Positions 43,000-53,779 of a stretch of DNA of 64,000 bases are shown in pieces. The stretch's first letter is position 1. Every line of letters begins with the position of its first letter. The notes below the pieces were generated by a model, which did not search any database, was not told the DNA's origin, and worked only from the letters and a program-made list of their open reading frames with translations. Position numbers and translations under genes: made by a program. The DNA lies in NCBI GenBank assembly GCA_032716605.1, contig CM064560.1, positions 18,583,441 through 18,647,440 of the forward strand, read 5' to 3'. The stretch is from Paralithodes platypus (taxonomy: Eukaryota; Arthropoda; Malacostraca; Decapoda; Lithodidae).

Positions 43000-43125
43000 T
43001 TAAGGCAAGAGTACGAAAGATAAGTGAGTTAGTAGATTTGCTGATCGATGATAGGTGAAAGCAAAATGTAGGACGAAGCAGGCACCAAGGTAGCACAAAA
43101 CATCCGTCCACCAAAGTATTCGGGG

Positions 43126-43127
<2 letters not shown>

Positions 43128-43169
<42 letters not shown>
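43128..43169 (+). repeat. A-homopolymer of about 42 nt within LINE coding sequence
   Basis: An uninterrupted A-run lies inside the RT-RNase H linker, flanked by LINE-coding sequence on both sides. It is either an expanded microsatellite or the tail of a lost retroposon. Confidence 0.8.
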
Positions 43170-43172
<3 letters not shown>

Positions 43173-43484
43173 GCCACAATGGGAAAAGATGGTGACAGAC
43201 ACGCAAGTGGATCGTCAGAAAGGAAATAATTAATTATACTGTATTAGGTGATGACGATAATCGGATGGCTGAGCGCATAATAACTAATTGCGATGATAGC
43301 GGAGGGGCATCTCACCCGCCTCAGCTAGTAAACTACTAATGCGGGAAGATCTAAACGCACCAGAGCCAAGTCGAATTCCTAAGTGGCGGAAGGAGTCGAG
43401 TCTTTGCAAAACCTTGGGGGAAGCAGTACAGTAGATCGGACAACCATAGTCAAGCACCGATAGGATAATGGCTTTGTAGAGTAG

Positions 43485-43491
43485 TACAGTA
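43485..43491. other. TACAGTA footprint causing a frameshift in LINE RT
   Basis: This lies at the junction of the frames ending and starting around LVL and YKAIILS. Deleting five bases to leave TA joins them; the frame offset of the two open frames is 2 modulo 3, as a 5-bp insertion requires. Confidence 0.85.
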
Positions 43492-43586
43492 CCAAGGTAG
43501 GCCGATCCGCACCCCACCGGACCCGAGCGATAGTCTTGATGATGTTCATGCGCTGGAGACAACAAGCTTTTAGACTGTTGATATGA

Positions 43587-43706
43587 ACGAAGGCGGTGCT
43601 GGTTGGGGGGAGGGGCGTCAACTGACTGGGAACAGAGGTGCATGGGGGCGGTTCGTTCGTGGCCACTCCTTCGGGGATCACGGCGTCGGGCAATAGATAG
43701 ATATGA
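43587..43706 (+). mobile_element. 120-bp RTE-like LINE 3' fragment with 7-bp target-site duplication
   Basis: GATATGA occurs at 43580-43586 and 43700-43706. On the plus strand the insert begins with ATGAACGAAGGCGGTGCTGG, also found as the C-terminal coding end of the RTE-like LINE at 60600-62330 (reverse complement at about 60628-60650). It then reads GRQLTGNRGAW, typical of an RTE C-terminus. The insert is a multiple of three and adds about 40 residues to the host LINE frame. Confidence 0.7.
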
Positions 43707-44200
43707 TCAATCCAATTAAGGTGAGAGTCAAAGGTCATTCCCAAAAACTTGACGCTGTCGAAGAAGGGGATGCGTAAACCCCCCATTCGTAGGTCATAGG
43801 ACTGACCGCGTAAGTGACGTTTATCGGGATAAAAGACCATGGCTTTAGACTTTTCAATGGAAATCTGGAATCCGGCCTTGGATGCCCACTCATGAATGTT
43901 GGTCAAAGTGGAGTTCAGTCAACGTAAAATGTGGGGTAAGGTGGGGGAGGTGTAGTAAATTGCAAAGTCATCGACAAAAAGACTGCGAGAGACTCCCGCA
44001 GAAAGGCATTTGGAAATCTCATTAATAGCAATTATGAAAAGCGTACCACTGAGGACACAGACCTGAGGAATACCAGAAAGGAGAGGCATGCAGCGCGATA
44101 GCTGGCCACCTACCTTGACCTGAAAGGTACGATCGGACAGGAAAGCCTTTAGAAATATAGATAGGGGGCCTCGCATGCCAGAGTCATGCAATATCTTGAG

Positions 44201-44207
44201 TACTGTA
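44201..44207. other. TACTGTA footprint causing a frameshift in LINE RT
   Basis: It separates the frame ending after AYDTTWRYRI from that starting LKILHDSG. Reducing it to TA joins them, and the offset is again 2 modulo 3. Confidence 0.85.
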
Positions 44208-44944
44208 TTCTGTATCTCCAAGTTGTGTCATAGGCCTTTGCTATGTCAAAAAATATGGCCACGGTAGGATGGCGATTTACGAATCCTGCACGTATTTGAT
44301 GCTCAAGGTGGGTTAGAGAATGAAGAGTAGACCGGCCTGGACGAGATCCATCTTGAAAGGGTGATACGTCATGCTCTTCAGCATAATGCATGAGTCTTGG
44401 ATTAATCATCTTCTCTAATCATTTGCACAGGGAAGATGTTAGTACTATGGGCCTATAGTTGGTGGGAGAAGTGGTGTCCTTCCCAGGTTTGGAAACTGGT
44501 ATTGTAAATGCGTGACGCCAAAGAGGAGGGACGTAACTTGTGCTCCAAAAGTTATTATACATCTGGAGAAGAAATTGCATAGCTTTATCGTGGAGGTGAC
44601 GGATGAGAACGTATGGAATGCCATCGGGGCCAGGTGTGGTGTCAGAGCACTGTTGTAAGGCGTGCTCGAGCTCGGACATAGTGAAAGGCATATTATAGTT
44701 AAAAGTGGCACCACCATCGAAAGGAAGTACTTGTGATTCGACTCTTTTCTTGTGGCAAAGGAACTCGCTCGTGTGTAACGCGTCCGAGCTAACCCGAGCA
44801 AAATGGATGGCATGGCAGTCAGCTATGTCATTGGGATTAATTAAAGGCACATTCGTTTCAGGACATGTCAGCGATGATAGCGGAGGACGAGAATTCAACC
44901 CGTTCACCTTTCTGAATTTCTCCCATATTTTTTGTAATACTGTA

Positions 44945-45841
44945 CAGTGAACCCTCAAATTACGTGGGGGATGCGTACTGTGCTGTCGATGCGTACGTTC
45001 TTTGCGCGTACATGGGAGTTAAATATAAATGGGGAAAATAGGTATTGGTCTGGGTCCGACCGATAGTTGTACTATTTCTACCTTTCATCACCTAAAAACA
45101 ACAAATATATAACATATTACTGTACAAATATGTTTTTATAACCTAATCTACCACACAAAATACATTTAATGCATAAAATTAAGACACAACCGTAAATTAA
45201 TTCACATTGGTAGTGGTTGAGAATGCCGATGTTATGGATCTGCGCCATCGATCGATAGCACTGCGCCCGAAACGGATCGACCGAAATAATAGTAAAGTTT
45301 TGAGTCGAAAAGTAATACACCCTGTATAAGCCTATAGTTTCATATAGCCTACATAGTGTCAAGTGAGATAGTTCAATAGCTCATATACATATTATGGAAT
45401 TGGCTTCACATCATTTAGCCAGGGGAGAGCAGTAAGCTTTGAAGCGACTTGAGAGAAGTGTAAACAATCTCACCAACTCCTGAACAGAAACAGATTTTCC
45501 ATTTCCGATTTTGTTTGCTCAATAAATGATACATGCAATGAAAAACGAAGAACAGTATTTTAATAGATTCATAATATCCTGTTGTGCTTTATAGATACAT
45601 AATAGTTTGGTACGGGAGATGAGTCTCTCTCCACAGTCAACGGTGACGACGTTGGAGGGCCCGGCGTCACGCCAATATGGCCGCCCGAAACTCTCCAACA
45701 TATATGAATCGACTCCCGCTCGTTCGCTCGCCGCGTACATTTGAATAATTGAGCGTATTTTTTTATTTGTTGCCTCAATTGTGGTTCAAGCGTACCTTTG
45801 ATAACGCGTAGATAAATTGCGCTTATTTTGAGGGTTCACTG
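44945..45841. mobile_element. mariner/pogo-type element (CAGTGAACCCTCAAATTACG termini)
   Basis: Inverted termini CAGTGAACCCTCAAAT and ATTTTGAGGGTTCACTG flanked by TA (44943-44944 and 45842-45843). About 900 bp, with no transposase frame recognised. Removing it with one TA joins the LINE codons upstream of RT in frame. Confidence 0.85.
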
Positions 45842-45843
45842 TA

Positions 45844-46879
45844 GAGGTACGGCAGTTAAAGGTAGCTATGTAGGTCCTCCACGAGAGTAATTTGCTTTGT
45901 AATATTGCACGCTTAGTATGAGCGGTGATCTTATTGTAAAAGGGCTTCAATAACGAAAGTTGCAAAGCAGTCCGTAGTAGACTCGGAATCAGGTTGGGAT
46001 CCTTAGAATAAGGTATGAGCGATCGTGTATCCCTAAAGCGTGATCGAAGCTTGAGGAGAGTCCTTTCGACACAATGTTTAAAAGCAATCAAAGCACCCAA
46101 TGCAGGCAACCACCATGGGACTTGACGAGGACGGGTACAAGGAGATCTTTGGGATAGAGGCGGTAGCTGCAGAATGGAGAACATCCATGAAGTAGGTAAA
46201 GTTCAAATCCGGGGGTTCATCATCGTTATAGGCACGAATATCGCCTGATAATAACTGAAAGGATGGCCAGTCAGCTTTAGAGATGTTATATTGTGGTATT
46301 TGAGTTGATGAAACGGAGAAGAATGGGATAATGATCGCTCGAAAAGTGATCATCAAGAACTACCCAATCAAAGTGAGGTGCAACAGAATCGCTCGCCAGA
46401 GACAAAACAACAGACGAGAACGGATCGTGTGCGGAAGACCTATAGGTTGGGATCATGTGATTGAGGCAGCATAAATCGGTGGAGGATATTAACTGCTCTA
46501 TATGTGCACCGGGAACATCTATATGAGCTCCTCCCCATAATGGAGAGTGAGCATTGAAGTCCCCAAGTATGAGAAAAGGATGGGTCAATTGATCAGTGAT
46601 ACACGATAAGTCACAGGTGGAATAGTGGCAAGACAGTTGATTATACGAAGAGCACACCGTGAGGCGTGACAATTAGGGTAGTGATATGACAACAGTAACA
46701 GTTTGGAAGGGGGACGGACCTAAAGTCAAGAGTGGAGTACGCATGATCGTTTCGGACTAGGATAGCCGTGCCCAAGTGCCCCTCAATAGAGGGGAAACAA
46801 GCGGCCTTGCGATATCCTTTTGGGGGGACAAGAAACGATCCAATGTGTTGTAAGCAAATGCATACTGGCATGTGCAACT
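45844..46879 (-). pseudogene. I-like LINE: endonuclease (main part) and linker
   Basis: AP-like endonuclease parts: ACFPSIEGHLGTAILVRND, TVCSSYNQLSCHY, LILGDFNAHSPLWGGAHID with the Asn-Ala-His active-site block, then DHFSSDHYPILLRF with the Ser-Asp-His block. A linker follows (PWWLPALGALIAFK, SWRTYIATFNCRTST) leading to RT. Four overlapping frames are needed. The N-terminus of the domain is on the far side of the insertion at 46884-47364. Confidence 0.8.
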
Positions 46880-46883
46880 TTAA

Positions 46884-47364
46884 CCCTTCCTACCCGGTCT
46901 GCCTTAGGTAAGGACAGCACGAAAGAAGGGCCGCTACCCGGTATGCCTTATGTAAGGCATGAGCTTAATAGCCTAATTAAGCTTGGTCTGAACGCCGTGC
47001 GTACGACGTATGTCAACAAACCCAAGCGTTCGTCACCGCACCTACGAAAACAAGAAGGAGAAGACTCCTCAATGTTATTGTTATGACGTCATGATGAAAT
47101 TAGTGTCTGAAAAGCCCCCATATTGGCAACATCTCTGCAATATTGGCTCCACTGAAATCGTCATCACAACTGAACCAGTTGACTTACAGAGCTCTACTCA
47201 ATGCCAAAATACAGATTGAAAACCGCACTACGATTATAGGTGAGTGGGAAAGTTCTAGCAGTGAAAATAAACATAAATACGGTAGCCTAGGCCTAGACGT
47301 TTTTCAGCCATTTCGCCCGGGTAGGGGCGACCGTCATTGGGTAAGACAGCCCGGGTAGGAAGGG
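46884..47364. mobile_element. TTAA element family F, short form
   Basis: TTAA at 46880-46883 and 47365-47368 with inverted termini CCCTTCCTACCCGG and CCGGGTAGGAAGGG. 481 bp, non-coding. It interrupts the LINE endonuclease; a single TTAA at the join restores the host frame. Other copies: 41950-42999 and 53297-53775. Confidence 0.9.
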
Positions 47365-47368
47365 TTAA

Positions 47369-47443
47369 CAAGCGCTGCAGTTCACCAGAATGCAAACGTG
47401 CTTTGTATCCGTTCATGTTCCAGTGTATAATATCACGGGTCAT
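47369..47443 (-). pseudogene. I-like LINE: endonuclease N-terminus
   Basis: The first residues of ORF2 read MTRDIIHWNMNGYKARLH, with the Trp-Asn-x-Asn-Gly block typical of AP-like endonucleases, then GELQRLL before the TTAA insertion. The codons continue at 46879. The Met at 47443 overlaps the end of ORF1 sequence. Confidence 0.8.
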
Positions 47444-50400
47444 TGGTAGGAGTAATGTAGATCAGGTGATTTTGATTCTGATTTCTGAGAAGGGAAGTTG
47501 GTGAGGGTAAGAGAGAAGGCGAGGAAATACAAGATTGAGGCGTAGAAGATGACGATCCAGGAACCAGCTGAGCCTGATTACTGAGGGGCGGGTGTAAAGA
47601 AACCCCTGGATCGCTGGGAGGGATGGTAATGGAAGGTAAATCAGCAACAAGGTGGTCAAGCTGAGATTGTAGTTGAGCAATAAAAGCAGGTGTCTCAAGG
47701 TTTAGGCGTAAATGTTCAACGCAGACACAGTGCGGTCCATGTTGAGATAGGGGCAACGAAAGGACTGCGCCGCAGAGATGAATGAACGCACACGGGAGGT
47801 GATGTCGTGTTCCGTTGAGGTCAAAGAATCCCTAATGTAAGGTAGGAAACATGACGAACAACCGCAGTGTGGGTCATGGGAGGAAGTGTTTTGTGAAGAG
47901 GTAACGTCATTGCGGTCGATTAGAGCAGGGTATTCTCGAGTGCTTTGGGGAGTACCGTCAACATCAGACATGTCAATCAGATTGTTAGAACTTTCAGCAT
48001 CTAGACGCGGATCCAGAGGTTTCCGGCCAACTGCCACTGTAGTGGTGGCTGCCACCAACTGTGGAGAGTCGTCACCCTGGTGCAGACTAGAAGGCTTGGC
48101 TAGTTTGGTCGTCACTGGGGAATTCGTGGGTGAAGAGGCAGAGTCAAGCGACCTCTTGCGGCAGACAGGCTCATCATGTAGTTGGACTTGCGAACCGGAG
48201 ATGTGGTACCGGTATGTGACCAGGCCAGTATCCACGAGACCATGTTGTTGCTTAAAACGCTCCATCAAAGCAGCAGGAGAAAGGGTAGAACGCTGAAGAT
48301 GGTCGACACACACGCACTCAAGTTTGTGTGAGGAAAGCGGGACCTTCGAGGGTGCCGTCCGACGAAAGATCTCTAGATCTTCCGTCAAAGGGCCTGTTGG
48401 AGAAGAGATATGATTGAGGAAGAACCGCTGACCATAATCATTACACCCACATGAACTGTCATGATCAGGTAGGGACCAGGGGTCTGTAGGTGGGGCGAAG
48501 CCGTCAAAAGCAGCAACCGCCTGCTCAACATCGTCAGGAGTATCATTGGTGGGAACCATAGGGCTCGGGATAGTGGATTCCGTGGCACCCCGGGGTGTGC
48601 GAGTCATGGGGTAACGTCTTACGCAACGGAGATTGAACCGCAAGGGAGGGGCGTGACCTAGATTTTGAAACGGAGGTCACCAGTGCCTGGGAGGAAGGTC
48701 GAGATCGGGGAACAGTACCACAACGATGTGTGCGCTGAGGTAGAGGTGGCTTGGTCTTGGCAGTAGAATCAAGGCCTGCACGCACATGGCCTGTCGAGGA
48801 AAATTTAGGTATATTAGACAGGGTGGAAGACCGACCAGGTACATGACGCAACTGTGGAGCACATGGAGATCCAGGCTTATCAAGAGAAATATCAGGGAGA
48901 GGATCCGTGGTCGCAACCTCTGTTGCAAGAGCCATGAATGAATTGCGTGTAGAAATCGGAGAAGTAGTCAGGGCAGGTGTCGCGTCGTGGGTGGAGCATG
49001 TGGTCGATGCTCGACGAGTAGATGGTGATGGCATAGTCGAGCGAACCTGAGTACGTGTAATGGCAGGGGAGGGTGATGGATTAGATAAACGTGCCACAGT
49101 GGCATACCTGCGCTTGGGAGCCGTCCCAAACTCTCACACTAGGCGAGCAGCAGCCCGGTAAGGAATGCCTTTCGTCGATTGTAGATGAAGGACTTCCTTC
49201 ACAAACACGTAATGAGAACATTGTTTATCTGAGGCGATGTGATGTTCGCCACAATTCGCACATGTTGGAGTAACAGAGGGGCAAGGGACAGGATGATTAC
49301 CATCTCCCGTCTCCTCTCCACAGTGGAGGCAGCGCCTTCCAGAGCGACAATATTTGTCCGGATGACCGAATTTCCAGCAGACAAGACATTGACGAGGCCG
49401 ACGAACAAACGGTCGCACACGCAGCAACTCAGCACCTAAAGTGATGGTGAGAGGTAGGTCGTGGCAATCAAAGTAGAGTTTAGCGATGCGAAGAGGTGGA
49501 CGATTGCGGTCAACATCTTTCTCGGATGACACAGTGTATGTCTCGACTTTTTGTACAGCCAGATAATCAAACTACAATGCACGACACAGGTAAGGACATG
49601 CATCCTTGAAGTCAGCCTCCTTAACAAGGACGCTGTGGGGGACGACGACTGTGCCAATGCAATGGTTGAATGTCTCCTCCGGGTGACCTAATGAGTCGCT
49701 GGGAGTGTCTAGGAGGGACAATATGGTGGAAGATTATTCCTCGGAATGAACCTCCACGATGCGGGAGGTCTCTGAGTGGTGGAACATTGTAACATGACCC
49801 ACTTCTTGGTGAAGATATATTTGAAGATCAATGTCATCATGAGGGCAGTTTTCAACTTTGAAATACTTCGGCCATCTCGGCGGCTCAAACAGTGTGCTCA
49901 GTGTGGGCGTTTTGAACGGCGGAGAGAAGATTTGGCATCAAAAGGTAAGAGTGTCATAATTGATGAAGGAGTCACCATAGTATCGGGGAACGACACCGCA
50001 GGTGAGGGCCGAGTGAACAAAGCGATGGGTTGAGAAACGTGTGACGATTCGTGGGCAACTCCGTTGGGTGGAAGTGGGGCGTCATGATCAGTAGGTATAG
50101 GCCGTTCTGAATGAACCACAACCGACCCATTGGGAAGGTTTGGTGTGATAGTACTGGAGGAGTCCGAGGCGTGCTCTCGAGCAGAGACGCCAGAATGGGA
50201 AATGGGTGGAGGAGGGTTAGAAACAGTAGTCAAGGTTGTGCCCGAGATGTTAACCAAAGGGGCAAGAACTGAGTTTGTGACTGGTGAGGGAGCGATATTA
50301 GAGGAGGTAGACGTGCCAAGAGAGCTTGACACGACTAGGCTCAGTACTGTATTTGGAGCAGAGGATGGTTGGTTGTCCAACGACGGTGCAGGGGTCGGTA

Positions 50401-50530
50401 AAGTACCCGGGATAGAGGCAGGTAAAGAGCTACCACCATCCGAGGGGAGGACGGTTAGGGAAGGAGAGTCAGACACATTAGCCATTTCCGCGCCAGCGCC
50501 GGTGATCGAAAATCCAGAGGGAGTCTCCAT
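47433..50530 (-). pseudogene. I-like LINE ORF1 (nucleic-acid-binding protein)
   Basis: Several overlapping frames together give a Ser/Pro/Thr-rich N-terminus (49898-50530), a central part with CCHC-type knuckles (CLVCWKFGHPDKYC, CLHCGEETGDGNHPVPC, CANCGEHHIASDKQC, at 49170-49420), a Ser/Arg-rich linker, and a C-terminal part with repeated Cys-x-Cys modules (CGCNDYG, CVCVDHL, CGCSSC and CVCVEHL, 48450-47720). ORF1 proteins of this type coat element RNA. At least three frameshifts break it. The N-terminal Met at 50530 is the first one in frame and only a guess at the start. Confidence 0.75.
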
Positions 50531-50560
50531 AAGACGAAGGTATCATGATTCATCCGGGAT

Positions 50561-51487
50561 AAGCTCCTTAAACCAAGAACAATACAGATTGAGGTAAATG
50601 TGTGAACACAGGCATCCATTATAAAGATAACGTCAGCATTAGGGACGTTTACTTTGGTAATTCCAGACAAGGTCCAGAGGACCAAGGTAAAATGGACAGA
50701 GTGAGGTGTCCCACTGCTCCAGACATGTGGTCCACCAATTAGTAGGAAAGAGAGAGTTGTGCTGTGGAAATACAGTAGTTGGTCAACAGACAATTAACCA
50801 ATATATTATCTGAACCACTACCTCTTAACCAACACCTAGTCAACCAATATTCTTGGGTTGAGTTAGGACTTCAAGATGACATTGATTTAGTTAGTCTTGG
50901 TTGACTTGGCACTGGTTGACATCTACTAGTAATAATGGTATATTTGGTGAGTTGTTCTGTTACCACAGTATTGTAATTAGTTTTTTATACTATGTACAGT
51001 AATACTGTAAAATGTCTTGGAAATTACTGTATGTAGGTGCATTTTATGGTACAGTATATGTAAGTCATATAGTCATCACCTAGTTTTTATACATTTCGAA
51101 GTGTTGTGTTGTGCATATATGTAATGTATTGTATTCTGCTTGCATCTAATGTTTGGTTTAGAGTGTACTGCAAGAAACATAACCCAATCGTTACTACTGT
51201 AGTGCATTTACTATGTCACCCACTAGTGAAAAAATCAAACAAAAGAAAACAGCCCCTTAATGTTTGGTTCGACCAAACAAAAAGCCAACAACAAATTGTG
51301 TTCGCTCCTAATGTAGGTGACGTAGCGAAATGCACTATGAGACTTTCTAAACAATAATTTTTTACTTGAATGCTTGTCCTGTTTTGCTTGCTGTACATCA
51401 GGCTTAAAGGTAAAGCCGAGCTGTTTGCTGTTGTGGCAAAAGATGCTGTATAGTTCTGAAGAATTAAGCATACTAATCAATAATTGA
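50561..51487. other. AT-rich non-coding DNA, perhaps LINE 5' UTR at its left
   Basis: 50561-50800 may be the 5' UTR of the I-like LINE. Further right is AT-rich with many TGGTTGAC and CCAACC words and no recognised element. Confidence 0.4.
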
Positions 51488-51760
51488 CTCCGCCACCGAA
51501 GTTGGACGGAGGTTATGTTTTCACCTCTATTAGTTTGTTTGTCTGTAAGCAAGATATCTCGCAAAGTTATTAACTAATTTTCAAAAAATTGGTGGGCAGA
51601 TAGGATATGCACCAAGGAAGGAGTGATTCAATTTAGGGGGTGATCCAGATCATATCCTGGAACCCAGATCCAGAAGAAAATTTAGGCCTGTGATATTTAT
51701 GGTAAAGAGCCAGCCAGCGTAGGCAGAAGTATGCACTCTACCGAGAGCCCCTCTTGTTAA
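51488..51760 (+). mobile_element. Helitron-related GGAGGTTATGTTTTCACC repeat
   Basis: Starts near CTCCGCCACCGAAGTTGGAC and contains GGAGGTTATGTTTTCACCTC, TTGTTTGTCTGT, TTGGTGGGCAGAT, GATCCAGATCA and a 3' CTCTACCGAGAGCCCCTC hairpin. Repeats of this kind are common in animal genomes and their ends resemble non-autonomous Helitrons. Its 3' CTTGTT would be a decayed CTAGTT. Confidence 0.6.
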
Positions 51761-52245
51761 TCTATATTGTTAAATCAGTTCGTGTGTCTGTCTGTGTGTT
51801 CTTAATAGGCGGCCGCAATTTTGGACCTGGGGAGCTGAAACTTTGCATGTGGGTGTCAATGACCTGGGTCAGGTCATAGAGGGGGCGAGGCCACGATCGG
51901 AGGTCGTTTCGAGGCCGAAATTAAAATACAAAAATAAAACAAAATTTGCCGTTTGGGGCAGGAAGCCTCCGATCGAAAAGGTGTATGGAACGAAAGTTGT
52001 TCGCAGCCCCCCAAAATGGGGATACGGATGAGGTCAGATCCAAAATCGAGGTCGCCGTTTAATGAGGCACAGGGAGGTCGAGGCCGGTGATTATGGTAGT
52101 AGTGGTATTGTGATGATTGTGGTAGTAGTAATTGATGATGGTGATTATGGTAGTACTTAGTAGTGGTGGTAGTAGTCATGGTGATTATGGTGGTACAGTA
52201 TTATTATTAAATTTAAACCCGGGCAACGCCGGGTACCCCTGCTAG
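51761..52245 (+). mobile_element. non-autonomous Helitron
   Basis: The 5' end TCTATATTGTTAAATCAG follows an A. The 3' end is the hairpin ACCCGGGCAACGCCGGGT, a short spacer and CTAG (52242-52245) before a T. TC...CTAG between A and T is the Helitron signature. It has a GTCTGTCTGTGTGT stretch near its 5' end and (GTAGTG/GATTATG) repeats near its 3' end. No helicase frame. Confidence 0.8.
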
Positions 52246-52413
52246 TAATGTATTATATGTATAAATAGAAGTTGAGTTTTGGATTGAAAAAAACAAAAAA
52301 AAACAAAAAAAATATAATTTTATTCATAAATTAATAAGATCCTTGATTAAATCCAAATTATTAAAATACTGCCAACCCTGGTGTCTGTGGTGGTGAGGTG
52401 ATAATGGCAGTAA

Positions 52414-52477
52414 TTATGGCTGTGCTGATGGCTGCTGTGTAGTCTGTTGATCAGTGCTTGAGTTGCGATCATTGTAT
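52414..52477 (-). CDS. weak candidate 3'-terminal exon C
   Basis: On the minus strand TGTGCCCCTGGCAG is followed by one phase base and YNDRNSSTDQQTTQQPSAQP, ending in TAA (52416-52414). The acceptor phase is the same as in the candidate exons at 39781-39880 and 59453-59573, and the peptide is also Gln-rich. It lacks the shared GSREDM block, and a 20-codon open stretch is easily found by chance, so this is only a suggestion. Confidence 0.25.
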
Positions 52478-53292
52478 CTGCCAGGGGCACACGCAGTTAT
52501 ATTAATCATATCAACACATACTGTATATGCATGACTAAAATATATATAAAATTGATATTAATGGATTAAAAAGGGTTGTCAATGCTTAAGCAACAGTCAA
52601 ATCATGCTGACACTGCTAGGTCACACACAGTTAACAATGTAACAATGCCTTAGGTAAGAAACTTGTAAGTTTATGAAACCAAACCTAGTGGGTGGTTCTT
52701 TGGAGGTCAAATGCCTTGTCATAGACTTGGAATACATAGTAACTACACTACAACAGCTTCATTATCTTCATAATGAATGAGCAATAGTTAATAAAACCTT
52801 CATCAATAGAAGCTTCAAGGATGAAGGGAGATTATTGAACTTTCGACTCCACCATAATTCCAAACATTAAAAACGTCTCACAATGTCTTGTATTTAAACA
52901 TGCAGTCCTTCTTGATCTTGTCATACAATAAGTGAAGTAATGAAGAGTGGAACCCATAGCATGTGACTCTTAGGATTGTGAGCACTTTATCGTCCTTAGG
53001 TGCCATCACAAGGGGATAGCTCTGGGACAGAGTGAACAAACAATAGTCTGTCGGTATCTAAAAGCATGTCACAAATGGCAACTAAAATAGTTGGCCAGAT
53101 AAAGTTATCTGGCTATTATAATGTTACACATGTGCCTCAAGGCAACTCTAGGTTACCAGTAGACTGCCTCAGTCCTTCCAAGCAGTGACTGTCCCTACAG
53201 AACTGGCATGGGGCACACACAAGCTCAGTCATATTATCATAGACATAAAGTGGTCTCTCCAGTATCACTGCCCATACGACTACCGTAGACCT
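52478..53292. other. non-coding DNA
   Basis: AT-rich, nothing recognised. Confidence 0.5.
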
Positions 53293-53296
53293 TTAA

Positions 53297-53775
53297 CCCT
53301 CCAGCCACGGCTACGCATTACATAAATATTCCCCGAAACCCGGGTGTTTTGGCCAAAAAACGTCTAGGCTAGGCTACCGTATCTTTGTTATTCTGATTGC
53401 TTCCGCATTCCCGCACATCCCCAAGCGTAGCTGTGTTATTTACCTGTAGAATGGCGTTAAGTAGAGCTCTCTAAGTCAACTGGTTCAGTTGTGATGATGA
53501 TTTCATTGGAGATAACTTTATGGCAACAACAGCCACTTTACACTACTTTTCGATACTTAACAAAAACATACAGGCACACACGAACAAGCGACGCTCTCCT
53601 TCTTGTGGCCGGATATGCGGGGCGTCGGTCCAGCCGGCTGTTGTTTACATGCGTCGGACCGACGCCTCGCACACCAAGCTCACAGGCTTTCAACCACTGG
53701 GCGTTAAAGAGCCCTTCCGGGCAGCTGTGGTATGCTTTTTTATGGGCGTTCAAGAGCCCTTCCGGGAACAGAGGG
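53297..53775 (-). mobile_element. TTAA element family F, third copy
   Basis: TTAA at 53293-53296 and 53776-53779. It is the reverse complement of 46884-47364 in its core (GAGCTCTCTAAGTCAACTGG, TTCAGTTGTGATGATGATTT, CGTCTAGGCTAGGCTACCGT). Near the right end GAGCCCTTCCGGG occurs twice. Confidence 0.8.
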
Positions 53776-53779
53776 TTAA

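Larger units (their letters stand above)
43004..44942 (-). pseudogene. I-like LINE: reverse transcriptase
   Basis: RT blocks in order on the minus strand: SDTTPGPDGIPYVLIRHL and NYRPIVLTSSLCK (frame to 44419), FQDGSRPGRSTLHSL and FFDIAKAYDTTW (44149-44409), LSGIPQ and the active site LFVDDFAIYYTS (43919-44221), ISIEKSKAMVFYP and VKFLGMTFDSHLNWIDHI (43379-43906), then AIILSVLDYGCPIY (43284-43643). Two of the frame changes (at 44201-44207 and 43485-43491) are exact 5-bp TACTGTA/TACAGTA insertions. Two others are single stops. A 120-bp RTE piece sits at 43587-43706 and an A-run at 43128-43169. Confidence 0.85.
40640..50560 (-). mobile_element. I-like LINE with RNase H, broken by four DNA elements
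   Basis: On the minus strand: ORF1 with zinc knuckles (about 50530-47440), endonuclease, RT, RNase H and a C-terminal Cys/His region ending near 40660, followed by a (CAT)n tail at 40611-40630. Insertions at 46884-47364, 44945-45841, 41950-42999 and 41266-41647 sit exactly between codons that are otherwise contiguous. RNase H places it in the I group of non-LTR elements. Borders are approximate, with no target-site duplication found. Many frameshifts and stops show it is dead. Confidence 0.85.

Noticed and set aside
44933..44944. TACTGTACAG next to the element at 44945 as a separate footprint
   Set aside because: The LINE reads in frame when only the element and one TA are removed, so no extra 5 bp is needed.
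50345..50351. TACTGTA within LINE ORF1 as another footprint
   Set aside because: The reading frame continues unbroken across it, so it is probably native sequence.
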